A DNA stretch of 64,000 bases. Origin: Brachybacterium timonense. GTDB taxonomy: Bacteria > Actinomycetota > Actinomycetes > Actinomycetales > Dermabacteraceae. The stretch is taken from positions 2,250,479 to 2,314,478 of the forward strand of contig NZ_LT984895.1 in the NCBI RefSeq assembly GCF_900258505.1, written 5' to 3'. A program made the translations under genes and the position numbers. This document shows, in pieces, positions 1 to 8,851 of the stretch. The notes under the pieces were generated by a model. That model saw nothing but the letters and a program-made list of their open reading frames with translations. It searched no databases and was not told where the DNA came from. Within the stretch, counting starts at the first letter, position 1, and every line of letters begins with the position of its first letter.

Positions 1-777
1 ACCGAGCGCCACCAATCCGATGAGCAGCGGGATGCCATTGAGCCGGATACCGTCAATGAGCGCATTGGGCAGGTTCAGCAGAGGCATCTTGCGATACCGG
101 CGGACCAGTTCCCTGCGCGAGGGTGTCTCCTCGGACACCTCGTGCATCAAGTCTCGGGACTTGCGCCGCAAATTCACGAACGCGAAGGCCTGGCCGAGCA
201 GCGTACCCAGCTGCAATCCAAGGAGGGAGCGCATGCCGAGCGCTCCGAACAGCACCTGTCCGCCAGCTGAGCCGATCATCTGCTGCACGCGATTCACAGA
301 GATCGTCCGGTAGTCAGTTTTGCGGTTGAACCAGTACTGCAGCACATTGACCTGTGCCACGAAGAAAATGGTCAATCCGGCGAGCGGAAGCCAGGTAGCC
401 AGAGCAGCACTGTCGTAGATCCGAAGCACCACGTCGTGAAGCAGCAGTGCCAACAGTGACGCGCTTGCGGCGACTGCGATATTCGAGATCGTTGCGATGC
501 TCGCGATCCGGCGGGCATCGTCATCGCGCTCAGGCAACATGATCGTCATGTCAAGGCGGAGGGAGGCCACGGTGATCGCGATCGCCGTGAGCGATCCATA
601 GATGGCGAACTGCCCGAAAACCTCTGGGGTGAACAGGCGAGCCGTGATGAGGCTTGCCGCAAATGCGACGATCTGCGCGATCGCCGTTCCTGACACCAGC
701 ACCAGGATGTGCCGCAGAGTTGGGTACTTCTGAACCAGGCGTGCGAACCGCCCTGAGGCTCCCCCGGGTCGAGCCAT
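1..777 (-). CDS. Polysaccharide flippase (Wzx/MATE-type), C-terminus beyond window
   Basis: This membrane protein would move lipid-linked saccharide units across the cytoplasmic membrane. The 259 visible residues start at an ATG (complement 775-777) preceded by a GGAAGGAA ribosome site. Hydrophobic helices can be read from about residue 23 (HILVLVSGTAIAQIVAF), with a RLFTPEVFGQFAIYGSL segment near residue 45 that is characteristic of the Wzx/oligosaccharide flippase family, then further helices and a basic loop. The reading frame is open to base 1, so the gene continues to the left of the window. It diverges from the glycosyltransferase at 896 and belongs to the surface polysaccharide locus. 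The substrate cannot be deduced. Confidence 0.82.
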   Translation of the reverse strand, partial: MARPGGASGRFARLVQKYPTLRHILVLVSGTAIAQIVAFAASLITARLFTPEVFGQFAIYGSLTAIAITVASLRLDMTIMLPERDDDARRIASIATISNIAVAASASLLALLLHDVVLRIYDSAALATWLPLAGLTIFFVAQVNVLQYWFNRKTDYRTISVNRVQQMIGSAGGQVLFGALGMRSLLGLQLGTLLGQAFAFVNLRRKSRDLMHEVSEETPSRRELVRRYRKMPLLNLPNALIDGIRLNGIPLLIGLVALG

Positions 778-895
778 GGTGATGCGTTCCTTCCCGGCGG
801 TCCGTATGCGCCTGACATAGTAGTACGGGGTTCCCGAGACAGGGACGCCATCGAGAGGCATGTCGCCTTTGAGCGCTCTGGAGAGAGGAGACAGG

Positions 896-2023
896 ATGGC
901 CCATCATCCTCGTCGGATCGCAGTAACCACCCCACTGCTGGCGATCCCGCCCACCTATTTCGTCACGGAGCACGCCGAGCACTTGCTTCGACCTGGTGCA
1001 GCCTGGATGTTCCGCGTGCATCCCCTGGCCTCCCACGTCACCAAGGGGGCGACGCGGATCCCGATCATCCCAGCGCTGCCGAATCTCGGATCATTCTCGC
1101 AGCGCTCGCGGATCGCCTCGGCGGCGATGCCGCTCCAGGCACGACACGTCATCCGCGAGCGACCCGACCTTATCCATCAGCATCATGGCGTGTGGACCGC
1201 CGGTGCTGCAGCAGCAGCACGCATCCTGCGAATCCCGATGATCACCACCTTTCATGGCACCGATGCCGTCACCGCGGCGCTGCCCCATCCGCAGGGCCTG
1301 CAGAGGGTGCACCGTCAGCAGGCACGGCTCGCGTTCTCACGCTCGGATCGCATACTCGCGGTGAGCGAACACCTGCGCAGGACCGCACTAGCCGCTGGCG
1401 CACCTGCTGATCGCACTCTGGTCCACTACCAGGGCATCGATACCGACGTTTTCACACCATCGCCCATCCGTATGGACCGTCCGCCGGCGATCTACGTCCT
1501 CAGCGCGTTGATCCCGCGTAAGCGGATCGATCTCGCCATTCGTGCCTCGCAACAGCTCATGCATGATGTCGACCACGAGCTCCACATCATCGGCGATGGC
1601 CCACTGCGTTCCGCACTGAGCCGGCTCGCGTCGGATACCCCGCACATCACATTCCACGGGCAAGTGGACCGATCGCGAGTGCTCGAGGCGCTGCGGTCAG
1701 CGGATCTGCTCGTCTTGCCATCCCGAGCAGAAGCAGCCGGGCTTGTGCTGCTCGAGGCACAGGCTTGTGGTGTTCCGGTCGTCGTCACGGGTGGGGATGG
1801 GAAGCAGGAGATGCTGCAGGACGGCGTGACCGGCACGGTTACATCCCCTGATCCCACCCCGGTGGAACTGGCCCGCGCCCTGCACGCCTGGCTCCCCGAC
1901 TCCTCGCGGATGCGCGAGCAGGTGGCGCGTGCAGCACGCAATTTCGTTGTGACGCAGCGCAGTGTGCATGTCGGCGCCGAGCGCCTCGTCCAGATCTATG
2001 ACGAAGTGCTCGGCACCGCGTGA
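896..2023 (+). CDS. GT4-family glycosyltransferase
   Basis: A retaining glycosyltransferase with the GT-B fold (group 1, GT4) of 375 residues, probably acting in cell-surface polysaccharide assembly. Typical features are FHGTDAV in the N-terminal domain, a SEHLRR segment after the linker, LIPRKRIDLAIRA at the start of the donor-binding domain and the E-x7-E motif (E279 and E287 within AEAAGLVLLEAQACG). An in-frame ATG at 860 would add 12 residues. The ATG at 896 is preferred because GAGAGGAG lies a few bases upstream and the conserved N-terminus begins directly after it. The end converges on the oxidoreductase gene with 30 bp between them. The sugar donor and acceptor are unknown. Confidence 0.85.
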   Translation: MAHHPRRIAVTTPLLAIPPTYFVTEHAEHLLRPGAAWMFRVHPLASHVTKGATRIPIIPALPNLGSFSQRSRIASAAMPLQARHVIRERPDLIHQHHGVWTAGAAAAARILRIPMITTFHGTDAVTAALPHPQGLQRVHRQQARLAFSRSDRILAVSEHLRRTALAAGAPADRTLVHYQGIDTDVFTPSPIRMDRPPAIYVLSALIPRKRIDLAIRASQQLMHDVDHELHIIGDGPLRSALSRLASDTPHITFHGQVDRSRVLEALRSADLLVLPSRAEAAGLVLLEAQACGVPVVVTGGDGKQEMLQDGVTGTVTSPDPTPVELARALHAWLPDSSRMREQVARAARNFVVTQRSVHVGAERLVQIYDEVLGTA

Positions 2024-2053
2024 TCATGCGGGATGCCAATGCGGGCGGACGTC

Positions 2054-3046
2054 TCAGAGCGAGACCACACGCCCGTCCCGCGCGCTCTCCAGCACCGCTT
2101 CGACGGTCCGCACCGTATTAAGCCCCTCGCGCATGGTGACGATGTTCGACGAATCTCCATGCAGCGCATTGCGGAACGCTTCATGCTCGGTCTTCAGAGG
2201 CTCCTTGCGGGTGAGCGCGTACCGGGTGACGTCCCCCTCGGACACGCCACGGAAGGACGCCATCGATTCCCAGACGTTGGTGGGGTTCTGCCCGTTCTGG
2301 TAGAAGGTGAGGTCCGCGTTCACGGTGTCGCCCACGAGAGCGCCCTTCTCCCCCGTGACCACGGTGACGCGCTCCTTGAACGGCGACAGCCAGTTGACCA
2401 GGTGCCCGGTGATCGCGCCGTTGCGGAGTCGACCTGCGATGGAGACCATGTCTTCATCGTCTCGGCCCGAGCGGCGAGTCGTCGTGGCGGCCACCGACTT
2501 GAAGTCCGACTGCGCCACCCATGCGGTCAGGTCGATATCGTGGGTAGCAAGATCCTTGGTCACACCCACGTCGGCGATCCGTGCGGGGAAGCCGCCTTGG
2601 CGGCGCGTTGCGATCTGGTAGATCTCCCCCAGCTGTCCGTCGGCGATCCGCTGACGCATCTCCTGCAACGCCGGGTTGTACCGCTCGATGTATCCCACTG
2701 CGCCCACAAGCCCCGCGGACTCGAAGGCGAGCGCGATCTCTTCCGCCTCAGCGACGTCGAACGCCAGCGGCTTCTCCACCAGGCAATGCACGCCAGCCTG
2801 CGCGAAGGTGAGTGCAACGTCCTTATGCAGGGCGGTGGGGACCGCGACCACGGCATAGTCGATGCCAGCCTTCACCAACGCCTCAGCGTCGGGCAGGATG
2901 TCGTAGCCGGCAGCGGCACCGTGCGGGTCGCCGCCCGGATCCGCCACAGCCACCAGCTCGACGCCGTCCAGTGATTTGAGGTTGCGGGCATGGTGACGCC
3001 CCATCATCCCCAGGCCGATCAGGCCCGCACGCAGTGTCGCCGTCAT
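2054..3046 (-). CDS. Gfo/Idh/MocA-family sugar-nucleotide oxidoreductase (WbpB-like)
   Basis: An NAD(P)-dependent oxidoreductase of 330 residues. The Rossmann motif GLIGLGMMGRHHARNLK opens the protein and the family signature EKP (LVEKPLAFD) follows near residue 95. Together with the downstream-partner genes for a DegT aminotransferase and a left-handed beta-helix acetyltransferase it matches the WbpB/WbpE/WbpD set, in which WbpB oxidises C3 of UDP-GlcNAcA before transamination. The start at complement 3044-3046 is one base after the aminotransferase stop, so the genes are translationally close. An in-frame start at 3073 would overlap the upstream gene and is not favoured. The exact sugar is inferred from context only. 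Confidence 0.82.
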   Translation of the reverse strand: MTATLRAGLIGLGMMGRHHARNLKSLDGVELVAVADPGGDPHGAAAGYDILPDAEALVKAGIDYAVVAVPTALHKDVALTFAQAGVHCLVEKPLAFDVAEAEEIALAFESAGLVGAVGYIERYNPALQEMRQRIADGQLGEIYQIATRRQGGFPARIADVGVTKDLATHDIDLTAWVAQSDFKSVAATTTRRSGRDDEDMVSIAGRLRNGAITGHLVNWLSPFKERVTVVTGEKGALVGDTVNADLTFYQNGQNPTNVWESMASFRGVSEGDVTRYALTRKEPLKTEHEAFRNALHGDSSNIVTMREGLNTVRTVEAVLESARDGRVVSL

Positions 3047-3047
3047 C

Positions 3048-4151
3048 TCACGCACCTGCCTTCGCCACAGCATTCACCGCGGTGATCACGCGGTCGACAT
3101 CGTCATCGGACAAGCTCGGGTGCACCGGGAGCGAGATCACTTCGGCCGCGACCGTTTCGGTGACCGGCAGATCGATCTCCATCCCGTAGGACGGGAGTCG
3201 ATGCACCGGAGTCGGGTAGTAGACGCCTGCTCCGACCTGGTGCTCCTCGCGCAGGGCGTCGCGGAATCGATCCCGCTCCTCGCCTGTCGCACCAGCTACT
3301 CGGATCGTGTACTGGTGGTACACGTGAGAGGCGCCTTCCCGTACCACCGGAACCACAACACCCTCGAGTTCGGTATCGAAACGGGCGGCGATCTCGCGAC
3401 GACGCTCCGTCCACGCATCGACCTTGGTCAGCTGCACCCGGCCGATCGCCGCGTGAATGTCGGTCATGCGATTGTTGAAGCCCACCACCTCATTGGCGTA
3501 CTGCTTCTCCATGCCCTGGTTGCGGTACAGGCGCACCACGCGGGCCATCTCCGACGTCGCGCACGCGGTCATGCCACCCTCACCGGAGGTCATGTTCTTC
3601 GTCGGGTACAGCGAGAACATCGCGCCGTCGCCGAAGGTGCCCACCTGCTGGCCGTTCAGGGTGGCGCCATGGGCCTGTGCAGCGTCCTCGAAGACCCACA
3701 GGCCGTGTTCCTTCGCGATCTCGACGATCTCGGGCATCGCGGCTGGGTGCCCGTACAGGTGCACCGGCTGGATGCCGACGGTGCGCTCTGTGATCGCAGC
3801 CCGCACTGCGGCCGGATCCAGGCAGAACGTGTCCGGATCAATATCGACGAACACGGGCACGCCGCCGCTGGCAGCCACAGAGTTCGCGGTCGCCGCGAAC
3901 GTGAACGAGGGAACGATCACCTCGTCACCGGGCTTCAGACCCAGAGCCAGCATGCCCAGATGCTGCGAAGAGGTTCCCGAGTTCGTGGCCACGCATTCAC
4001 GGCCGGCCACCATGTGTGCAGCGAATTCCTGCTCGAAGGCCTTCACCTCCGGGCCCTGAGCGACCATTCCGGAGGCAAGCACGCGGTCAACCGCGTCCCT
4101 CTCTTCCTGGCCGATGATCGGCTTCGCGGCGGGGATCAGAGCGGGGGTCAT
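3048..4151 (-). CDS. DegT/DnrJ/EryC1/StrS aminotransferase (WbpE-like)
   Basis: A PLP-dependent sugar-nucleotide aminotransferase, 367 residues, full length for the family. The Schiff-base lysine is K185 in SLYPTKNMTSGEGGM, the PLP-stacking region VATNSGTSSQHL lies near residue 55, and FEDAAQAHGA carries the PLP-binding Asp. In the WbpB-E-D route this enzyme would place an amino group on C3 of the oxidised sugar nucleotide. Its ATG overlaps the stop of the acetyltransferase gene (ATGA), indicating translational coupling. Many DegT enzymes act on 4-keto sugars, so the C3 assignment rests on the neighbouring genes. Confidence 0.87.
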   Translation of the reverse strand: MTPALIPAAKPIIGQEERDAVDRVLASGMVAQGPEVKAFEQEFAAHMVAGRECVATNSGTSSQHLGMLALGLKPGDEVIVPSFTFAATANSVAASGGVPVFVDIDPDTFCLDPAAVRAAITERTVGIQPVHLYGHPAAMPEIVEIAKEHGLWVFEDAAQAHGATLNGQQVGTFGDGAMFSLYPTKNMTSGEGGMTACATSEMARVVRLYRNQGMEKQYANEVVGFNNRMTDIHAAIGRVQLTKVDAWTERRREIAARFDTELEGVVVPVVREGASHVYHQYTIRVAGATGEERDRFRDALREEHQVGAGVYYPTPVHRLPSYGMEIDLPVTETVAAEVISLPVHPSLSDDDVDRVITAVNAVAKAGA

Positions 4152-4825
4152 GAGTCGTGTCCGTCCTTCGTGTCGTCCTTCGCCGGGGCGGCCGCCTCGG
4201 CAGCAGGGTCGGAGGCGAGCTGGAGCCCGCCTGTGGTCTCGTCAGGGATGTACCACTCGCCCGTGACGGGGCACACCCACGCATCAGTGCCGTCGGAGGC
4301 TGGCTGCAGGGGCTCACCGGAGCGGCCCACCCAGGCGATTCGCCGGGCGGGAACACCGGCGACCAGCGCATGCGGGGGCACGTCCTTCACCACGGTCGCG
4401 CCGGCGGCGACCATGGCCCAGGCGCCGATCGTGACGGGCGCGACGCACACGGCGCGCGCCCCGATGGAGGCGCCTTCGCGGCAGGTCACGCCCACCGGCT
4501 CCCAATCCGTCGCCGATTTCGGGGACAGATCGGGGTTGACGGCGCGGGGGAAGTGGTCGTTGGTGAATACGGCGGCGGGGCCGACGAAGACACCGGCTTC
4601 AAGAACCGCTGGTTCGTACACCAGGGCGTAGTTCTGGACCTTGCATCCATCGCCCATGCGCACGCCGGTGCCGATGTAGGCGCCGCGGCCCACCACGCAA
4701 TGCTCGCCAAGCTCGGCGTCCTCGCGGATCTGGGCGAGGTGCCAGATGGAGCTGCCCTCCCCGATTCGTGCGCGCTCGTCGACGTCCGCGCCGGGGGCGA
4801 CCCGGTAGTTCGAGGGTGAACTCAT
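4148..4825 (-). CDS. Left-handed beta-helix N-acetyltransferase (WbpD-like)
   Basis: An acyltransferase of 225 residues built of hexapeptide repeats (IGEGSSIWHLAQI, VGRGAYIGTGVRMGDGCK, VQNYALVYE, GVFVGPAAVFTNDHFPR). The WH and KVQN segments and the FVGPAAVFTND stretch closely resemble WbpD/WlbB enzymes that acetylate the 3-amino group of UDP-2-acetamido-3-amino sugars. A C-terminal tail of about 50 residues, Ala and Asp rich with a CPVTGEWY patch, follows the helix. It is the first gene of the three-gene unit acetyltransferase-aminotransferase-oxidoreductase. A UDP-GlcNAc 6-dehydrogenase (WbpA) is not in the window. Confidence 0.83.
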   Translation of the reverse strand: MSSPSNYRVAPGADVDERARIGEGSSIWHLAQIREDAELGEHCVVGRGAYIGTGVRMGDGCKVQNYALVYEPAVLEAGVFVGPAAVFTNDHFPRAVNPDLSPKSATDWEPVGVTCREGASIGARAVCVAPVTIGAWAMVAAGATVVKDVPPHALVAGVPARRIAWVGRSGEPLQPASDGTDAWVCPVTGEWYIPDETTGGLQLASDPAAEAAAPAKDDTKDGHDS

Positions 4826-4832
4826 AGCCGTG

Positions 4833-4838
4833 AGCCTA
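4833..4838 (-). promoter_or_regulatory. Leaderless -10 element of the acetyltransferase unit
   Basis: TAGGCT on the minus strand ends 7 bases before the ATG at 4825. With transcription starting about 7 bases after a -10 hexamer, the message would begin at or next to the start codon. No Shine-Dalgarno sequence is visible, which fits a leaderless transcript. Confidence 0.5.
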
Positions 4839-4917
4839 CCGCGCCCATACCTCGATTCTCGGGACGCTTCGCCTGTCGGAGCGCGTCTGCCGCGTCGTCG
4901 ATCCGGAGCGCGAGCAT

Positions 4918-5442
4918 TCAGCTGCTCAGCCGTCCGCGCAGCGCCTCACCCTTCGCGTAGGCGCTGCGCCGCAGGTCCTGCTGGAACTCGACCATCTGAG
5001 CTCGCAAGCGCTGCGCGACGTCATCCGTGCCGGCGCCCAGGATCCGAGCGGCCAGGAGACCAGCATTGCGAGCCCCGCCGATGGACACGGTGGCCACCGG
5101 CACGCCGGCGGGCATCTGCACGATGGACAGCAGGGAGTCCATACCGTCCAGGTGGCGCAGCGGCACTGGTACACCGATCACCGGCAGTGGGGTGAGGGAG
5201 GCGAGCATGCCGGGCAGGTGCGCGGCGCCGCCGGCCCCGGCGATCACGACGCGCAGCCCGCGCTCTGCGGCACTGCGGCCCCAGGCCACCATGTCCTCAG
5301 GCATGCGGTGGGCGGAGACGACGTCGACTTCGACGGCCACGTCGAATTCGGCGAGCGCGTCGGCCGCTGCTTCCATCACCGGCCAGTCGGAGTCGGATCC
5401 CATCACGATGCCAACAAGCGGGGTGTGGTCGTTCTGCGTCAT
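4918..5442 (-). CDS. purE: N5-carboxyaminoimidazole ribonucleotide mutase
   Basis: PurE converts N5-CAIR to CAIR in purine biosynthesis. All family signatures are present: [12 protein letters not shown] at the N-terminus, [23 protein letters not shown], and [11 protein letters not shown] followed by [10 protein letters not shown]. The protein has 174 residues from the ATG at 5442, which follows AGGAG by 5 bases. A GTG two codons further upstream is less well placed. It lies downstream of purK on the same strand (69 bp gap), giving a purK-purE pair that acts as the two-step bacterial replacement for direct AIR carboxylation. Confidence 0.95.
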   Translation of the reverse strand: MTQNDHTPLVGIVMGSDSDWPVMEAAADALAEFDVAVEVDVVSAHRMPEDMVAWGRSAAERGLRVVIAGAGGAAHLPGMLASLTPLPVIGVPVPLRHLDGMDSLLSIVQMPAGVPVATVSIGGARNAGLLAARILGAGTDDVAQRLRAQMVEFQQDLRRSAYAKGEALRGRLSS

Positions 5443-5511
5443 GGTCACTCCTGTGACGAGGATTGCTACGGATATGTGTGGGGCCGACGGTGCAGCGACG
5501 GATCGGCAGGA

Positions 5512-6762
5512 TCACGTGCATGCCACGTCGGCCGTGGCGGCGTCCGGTCCGTCGATGATGAGCGTCTCGGCGCGGTGGGCGCGCTCGAGCAGCGACGCGG
5601 CGTTATCGCCGCACAGGGTGACGTGGCCGAGTTTGCGGCCAGGCCGCACGGACTTGCCGTACAGGTGGAGCTTCAGCTCGGGATCGACGGCGAGCGCCGC
5701 GGCGGCACCGGCGTGCAGGTCCTGCGCATGCCCGCCGAGCAGGTTCACCATCACCACAACGGGCGCGGTGGGGGTCGTCTCCCCGAGCGGCAGGTCAGCG
5801 ACTGCCCGCAGGTGCTGCTCGAATTGGCTGGTGACGGCCCCATCCATGGACCAGTGGCCGGTGTTGTGGGGGCGCATGGCAAGCTCATTGACGAGCACGC
5901 GTCCATCGGCGGTCTCGAACAGTTCTACGGCGAGCATGCCGACTACGTCGAGGTCGTCGGCAATGCGGCGGGCGAGGTCCTGGATCTGCTGCTGGCGTGA
6001 TGCGTCGAGGCCCGGTGCGGGGGCGATCACCTCGTAGCAGACGCCATCTCGCTGCCGGGACTCAACCACTGGATAGGCCACGGTCTCTCCCCCGGGCCGA
6101 CGGGCCACCTGGGCGGAGAGCTCGCGACGGAAGTCAACGAGTTCCTCGGCGAGCAGCTCGCCACCGGCGAACCAGTCCGAGACCTGGGCTGCGTCGGTGA
6201 CGATGCGCACGCCATGGCCGTCGTAGCCACCGCGGGGAGTTTTCACCACAAGGCGTCCACCCATCTCGGCGAGCGCAGCCTCGAGGTCGTCCGGTCCCGT
6301 CAGTCGCCACCAGCGCGGACAGGGGTGATCCAGCGCGGTGAGGCGCTCACGCATGTGCAGCTTGTCCTGGGCATGGGCGAGGGCGTCCGGACCTGGGCGC
6401 ACCGCGGCGGCGCCAGTGCCGAGGACGCCGCGCAGGATCGGCCCGGGCACGTGCTCGTGGTCGAAGGTGATGACGTCGACGGCCTCGGCAAGTGCGCGCA
6501 CTGCCGCATCGTCATCGTGGCGGCCGATCCGGGTGCTGCCGGCGACCCGTGCGGCGGATTCATCGGGGCTGGTAGCGAGGACGGTGAGGTCCAGATCGAG
6601 TTCGATAGCGGGGCCGATCAGCATGCGGGCCAGCTGTCCGCCGCCGACGACGCCGATCCGGCGGGTAGGCGGGTTCATGGGGGTTGACGTGCGCGGCTCG
6701 GTCACGGTGCCCATCGTAGGCCGCCCGCCATCGGCGATCGCAACGACGCCGGGACGGCTCAT
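5512..6762 (-). CDS. purK: 5-(carboxyamino)imidazole ribonucleotide synthase
   Basis: PurK is an ATP-grasp ligase that makes N5-CAIR from AIR, bicarbonate and ATP. GVVGGGQLARMLI marks the N-terminal nucleotide-binding domain; KTPRGGYDGHGV is the ATP-grasp loop; ELFETADGRVLVNELAMRPHNTGHWS carries the metal-binding residues. The longest frame (416 residues) begins at an ATG overlapping the histidine kinase stop (ATGA). ATG codons at 6714 and 6678 would shorten it to 400 or 388 residues, and the last one would place the Rossmann motif directly at the N-terminus. None has a clear ribosome site, so the start is uncertain. Confidence 0.93.
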   Translation of the reverse strand: MSRPGVVAIADGGRPTMGTVTEPRTSTPMNPPTRRIGVVGGGQLARMLIGPAIELDLDLTVLATSPDESAARVAGSTRIGRHDDDAAVRALAEAVDVITFDHEHVPGPILRGVLGTGAAAVRPGPDALAHAQDKLHMRERLTALDHPCPRWWRLTGPDDLEAALAEMGGRLVVKTPRGGYDGHGVRIVTDAAQVSDWFAGGELLAEELVDFRRELSAQVARRPGGETVAYPVVESRQRDGVCYEVIAPAPGLDASRQQQIQDLARRIADDLDVVGMLAVELFETADGRVLVNELAMRPHNTGHWSMDGAVTSQFEQHLRAVADLPLGETTPTAPVVVMVNLLGGHAQDLHAGAAAALAVDPELKLHLYGKSVRPGRKLGHVTLCGDNAASLLERAHRAETLIIDGPDAATADVACT

Positions 6763-8120
6763 GCGGACCGCCGGGCACGTGCGCCGCGCCGGGAACGGCG
6801 CACCACGGCACCCTGCGGTAGCTGGGAGAGGTCCTGGGCCTCGTCCTGCGGCTCTGTCTCGTCGTCGATGTCTTCTTCGCCGGGGGCGGAGATCAGGAAG
6901 ACGCCGAAGGTGGCGGGTTTCTCGGTCAGCAGCTCGAGGCGGCCACCGTCATCCTCGACGAGGGTGCGCGCGAGCGCCAGACCGACACCGGTGGATGAAC
7001 CGCCGGAGACGGCCCGTTCAAAGATGCGGTTGCCGAGCGCGGGGTCCACGCCCTCGCCTTCGTCGGTGACCTCGATAACTGTGGAGCGGTCGCTGCGGCG
7101 GACCTTCACAGTCGTGCGTCCGCCGCCGTGGGCGAGGGAGTTCTCGATGAGGGTGGCGAGCACCTGTGTGAGAGGGCCGACGGACCCCCAGACGGTGGCC
7201 GTGCGCGGCACCTGGATCCGCAGTTCACGGCGGGCGTTGCGGAAAGCGGGGGACCACTCTTCGCTCTGCTGGGTCAGGATGGTGCGCAGCTCGACCACGC
7301 CGGGTGTGCGGCGGTGCGAGGAGCGCGGGGCGTTGATGAGGTCGTGCACGACCTCGGTGAGGCGGTCGATCTGCTCGAGCGAGATGCGTGCCTCGTCCCG
7401 CACCCACTCCTCCGAGCTGGTCGCGAGGATTTCATCCAGTCGCATCGACAGCGCTGTGAGCGGAGTGCGCAGCTGGTGGGAGGCGTCGGAGGCGAGACGG
7501 CTCTCGGCTTCGAGGCGCTCGGTGAGCAGGGCGCCGGAGCGTGAAAGCTCTTCGGCCACATCGTCGATCTCGGCGATGCCGGAAGGGGTCCAGGGGCCGC
7601 GGGCGCGGCCTGATCCGAGTTCTTCGGCGCGGCGGTTGAGCCGTGCCAGTGGCATCGCGATGCGTTGCGCCTGCCAGAGCGCCACGGAGACGCCCACGGA
7701 GATCGCGGCAAGACTCGCCACGGCGATCAGAACCCAGGCGCTCGCCGTGTGGGTTCGCACATCCGATTGCGGAATGTACACGTTGATCAGCTGGCCGTAA
7801 GCACCGTTGGAGTTGACGTGCAGCGGGTTGTCTCCAGGCGGGTCACCGGCGGTGATGGCGGTGCCGTCCACGGTCACGGAGATCGTGAGGAACAGGTCGG
7901 GCTGGGCGTCGACGTATTGCTGCAGCAGCGCTTCGTCGAGAGGTCTTCCCTCTGCCAGCCGTGTATCGGTGGCGATCCGGACCTCTTCGAGGACCGCGGC
8001 GGCGTCGGCGCTGAGCTGCTGCCGGGAGAGGTTCAGCCAGGAGCCGCCCAAGGGGATGCCCAGCATGATCACGGCCAGCACCACCGTGATGATGGTGGCC
8101 TGCAGCACCCGCTGCCGCAC
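6759..8120 (-). CDS. Two-component sensor histidine kinase (HAMP, HisKA, HATPase)
   Basis: A membrane sensor kinase of 453 residues. Membrane helices lie near residues 8-28 and 126-148, enclosing an extracytoplasmic sensor region of about 95 residues. A HAMP-type linker follows, then the H box SDASHQLRTPL with phosphoacceptor H215, the N box ATLIENSLAHGG, the G1 box DEGEGVD and the G2 box GVGLALARTL. The acidic C-terminal tail (EEDIDDETEPQDEAQD) is followed by a strongly basic end. The gene lies 3 bp after its response regulator and overlaps purK, so it forms a clear cognate pair. The signal is unknown. Confidence 0.9.
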   Translation of the reverse strand: MRQRVLQATIITVVLAVIMLGIPLGGSWLNLSRQQLSADAAAVLEEVRIATDTRLAEGRPLDEALLQQYVDAQPDLFLTISVTVDGTAITAGDPPGDNPLHVNSNGAYGQLINVYIPQSDVRTHTASAWVLIAVASLAAISVGVSVALWQAQRIAMPLARLNRRAEELGSGRARGPWTPSGIAEIDDVAEELSRSGALLTERLEAESRLASDASHQLRTPLTALSMRLDEILATSSEEWVRDEARISLEQIDRLTEVVHDLINAPRSSHRRTPGVVELRTILTQQSEEWSPAFRNARRELRIQVPRTATVWGSVGPLTQVLATLIENSLAHGGGRTTVKVRRSDRSTVIEVTDEGEGVDPALGNRIFERAVSGGSSTGVGLALARTLVEDDGGRLELLTEKPATFGVFLISAPGEEDIDDETEPQDEAQDLSQLPQGAVVRRSRRGARARRSA

Positions 8121-8123
8121 TGG

Positions 8124-8819
8124 TCAGCTCTCGGCGCCGGTCTCGAAGCGGAAGCCGACTCCGCGCACCGTGGTGATCCGGCGCGGGCTGGTGGCGTCAT
8201 CACCCAGCTTGCGACGCAGCCAGGAGATATGCATGTCGAGGGTCTTCGTGGAGCCCCACCATTCAGCGCCCCACACCTCGCGCATGAGGTCATCGCGAGT
8301 GACCACGCTGCCTGCTTCGCGCACGAGCACGGTGAGCAGGTCATACTCCTTGGCGGAGAGGTTCAGCTCCTCACCGTCGACATAGGCGCGGCGGGCGGCG
8401 ACATCCAGAGACACGCCGTGAACGTCGAGGGTGTCGGAGGATTCTTCGACAACTTGCGTGCGCCGCAGCAGAGCCCGGATGCGTGCCTGCAGCTCCCCGA
8501 GTCGGAACGGCTTGGTGACATAGTCGTCGGCCCCGGCGTCCAGCCCCACCACGGCGTCGACCTCGTCGGCGCGCGCGGTCAGCACGAGGATCGGGGATTC
8601 GAGCCCTCCCTTGCGCAGGCGACGGGCGACCTCCAGGCCGTCGATGTCCGGCAAACCGAGGTCAAGGATCACGACGTCCACGCCCTCGGGACCGGCGGCG
8701 ATGGCGAGCGCGTCCATGCCGCGGCTCGCGCGCGTCACGGTGTACCCCTCCCGGTCCAGTGCACGGGAGAGCGGTTCCGCAATGGCTGAATCGTCCTCGA
8801 CGAGAAGCAAACGAGTCAC
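8124..8819 (-). CDS. OmpR/PhoB-family response regulator
   Basis: A transcription factor of 231 residues. The receiver domain has the acidic pair (LLLVEDD), the phosphoacceptor D53 (VVILDLGLPDIDG), T/S in LVLTARA and the lysine in YVTKPF. The C-terminal winged helix (about residues 130-225) contains LSAKEYDLLTVLVREAGSVVTRDDL in family position and the recognition-helix region ending MHISWLRRKLGDD. It starts with GTG and lies immediately upstream of the histidine kinase. A TAGGAT element 6 bases before the GTG suggests its own leaderless promoter inside a 32-bp gap after the cyclase gene. Confidence 0.92.
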   Translation of the reverse strand: MTRLLLVEDDSAIAEPLSRALDREGYTVTRASRGMDALAIAAGPEGVDVVILDLGLPDIDGLEVARRLRKGGLESPILVLTARADEVDAVVGLDAGADDYVTKPFRLGELQARIRALLRRTQVVEESSDTLDVHGVSLDVAARRAYVDGEELNLSAKEYDLLTVLVREAGSVVTRDDLMREVWGAEWWGSTKTLDMHISWLRRKLGDDATSPRRITTVRGVGFRFETGAES

Positions 8820-8825
8820 GGGCCC

Positions 8826-8831
8826 ATCCTA
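8826..8831 (-). promoter_or_regulatory. Leaderless -10 element of the response regulator gene
   Basis: TAGGAT is separated by exactly 6 bases (GGGCCC) from the GTG start at 8819. The sequence might be mistaken for a weak ribosome site, but its spacing matches the other leaderless starts in this window (13063, 18905, 34825). Confidence 0.5.
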
Positions 8832-8851
8832 CGTGTCGCGTCGTGCCAAGC

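Noticed and set aside
2033-4631. Long plus-strand open frames opposite the WbpB- and WbpE-like genes
   Set aside because: They have no recognisable domains or ribosome sites and are Arg/His-rich, as expected for antisense frames in high-G+C DNA. The minus-strand genes carry full family motifs.
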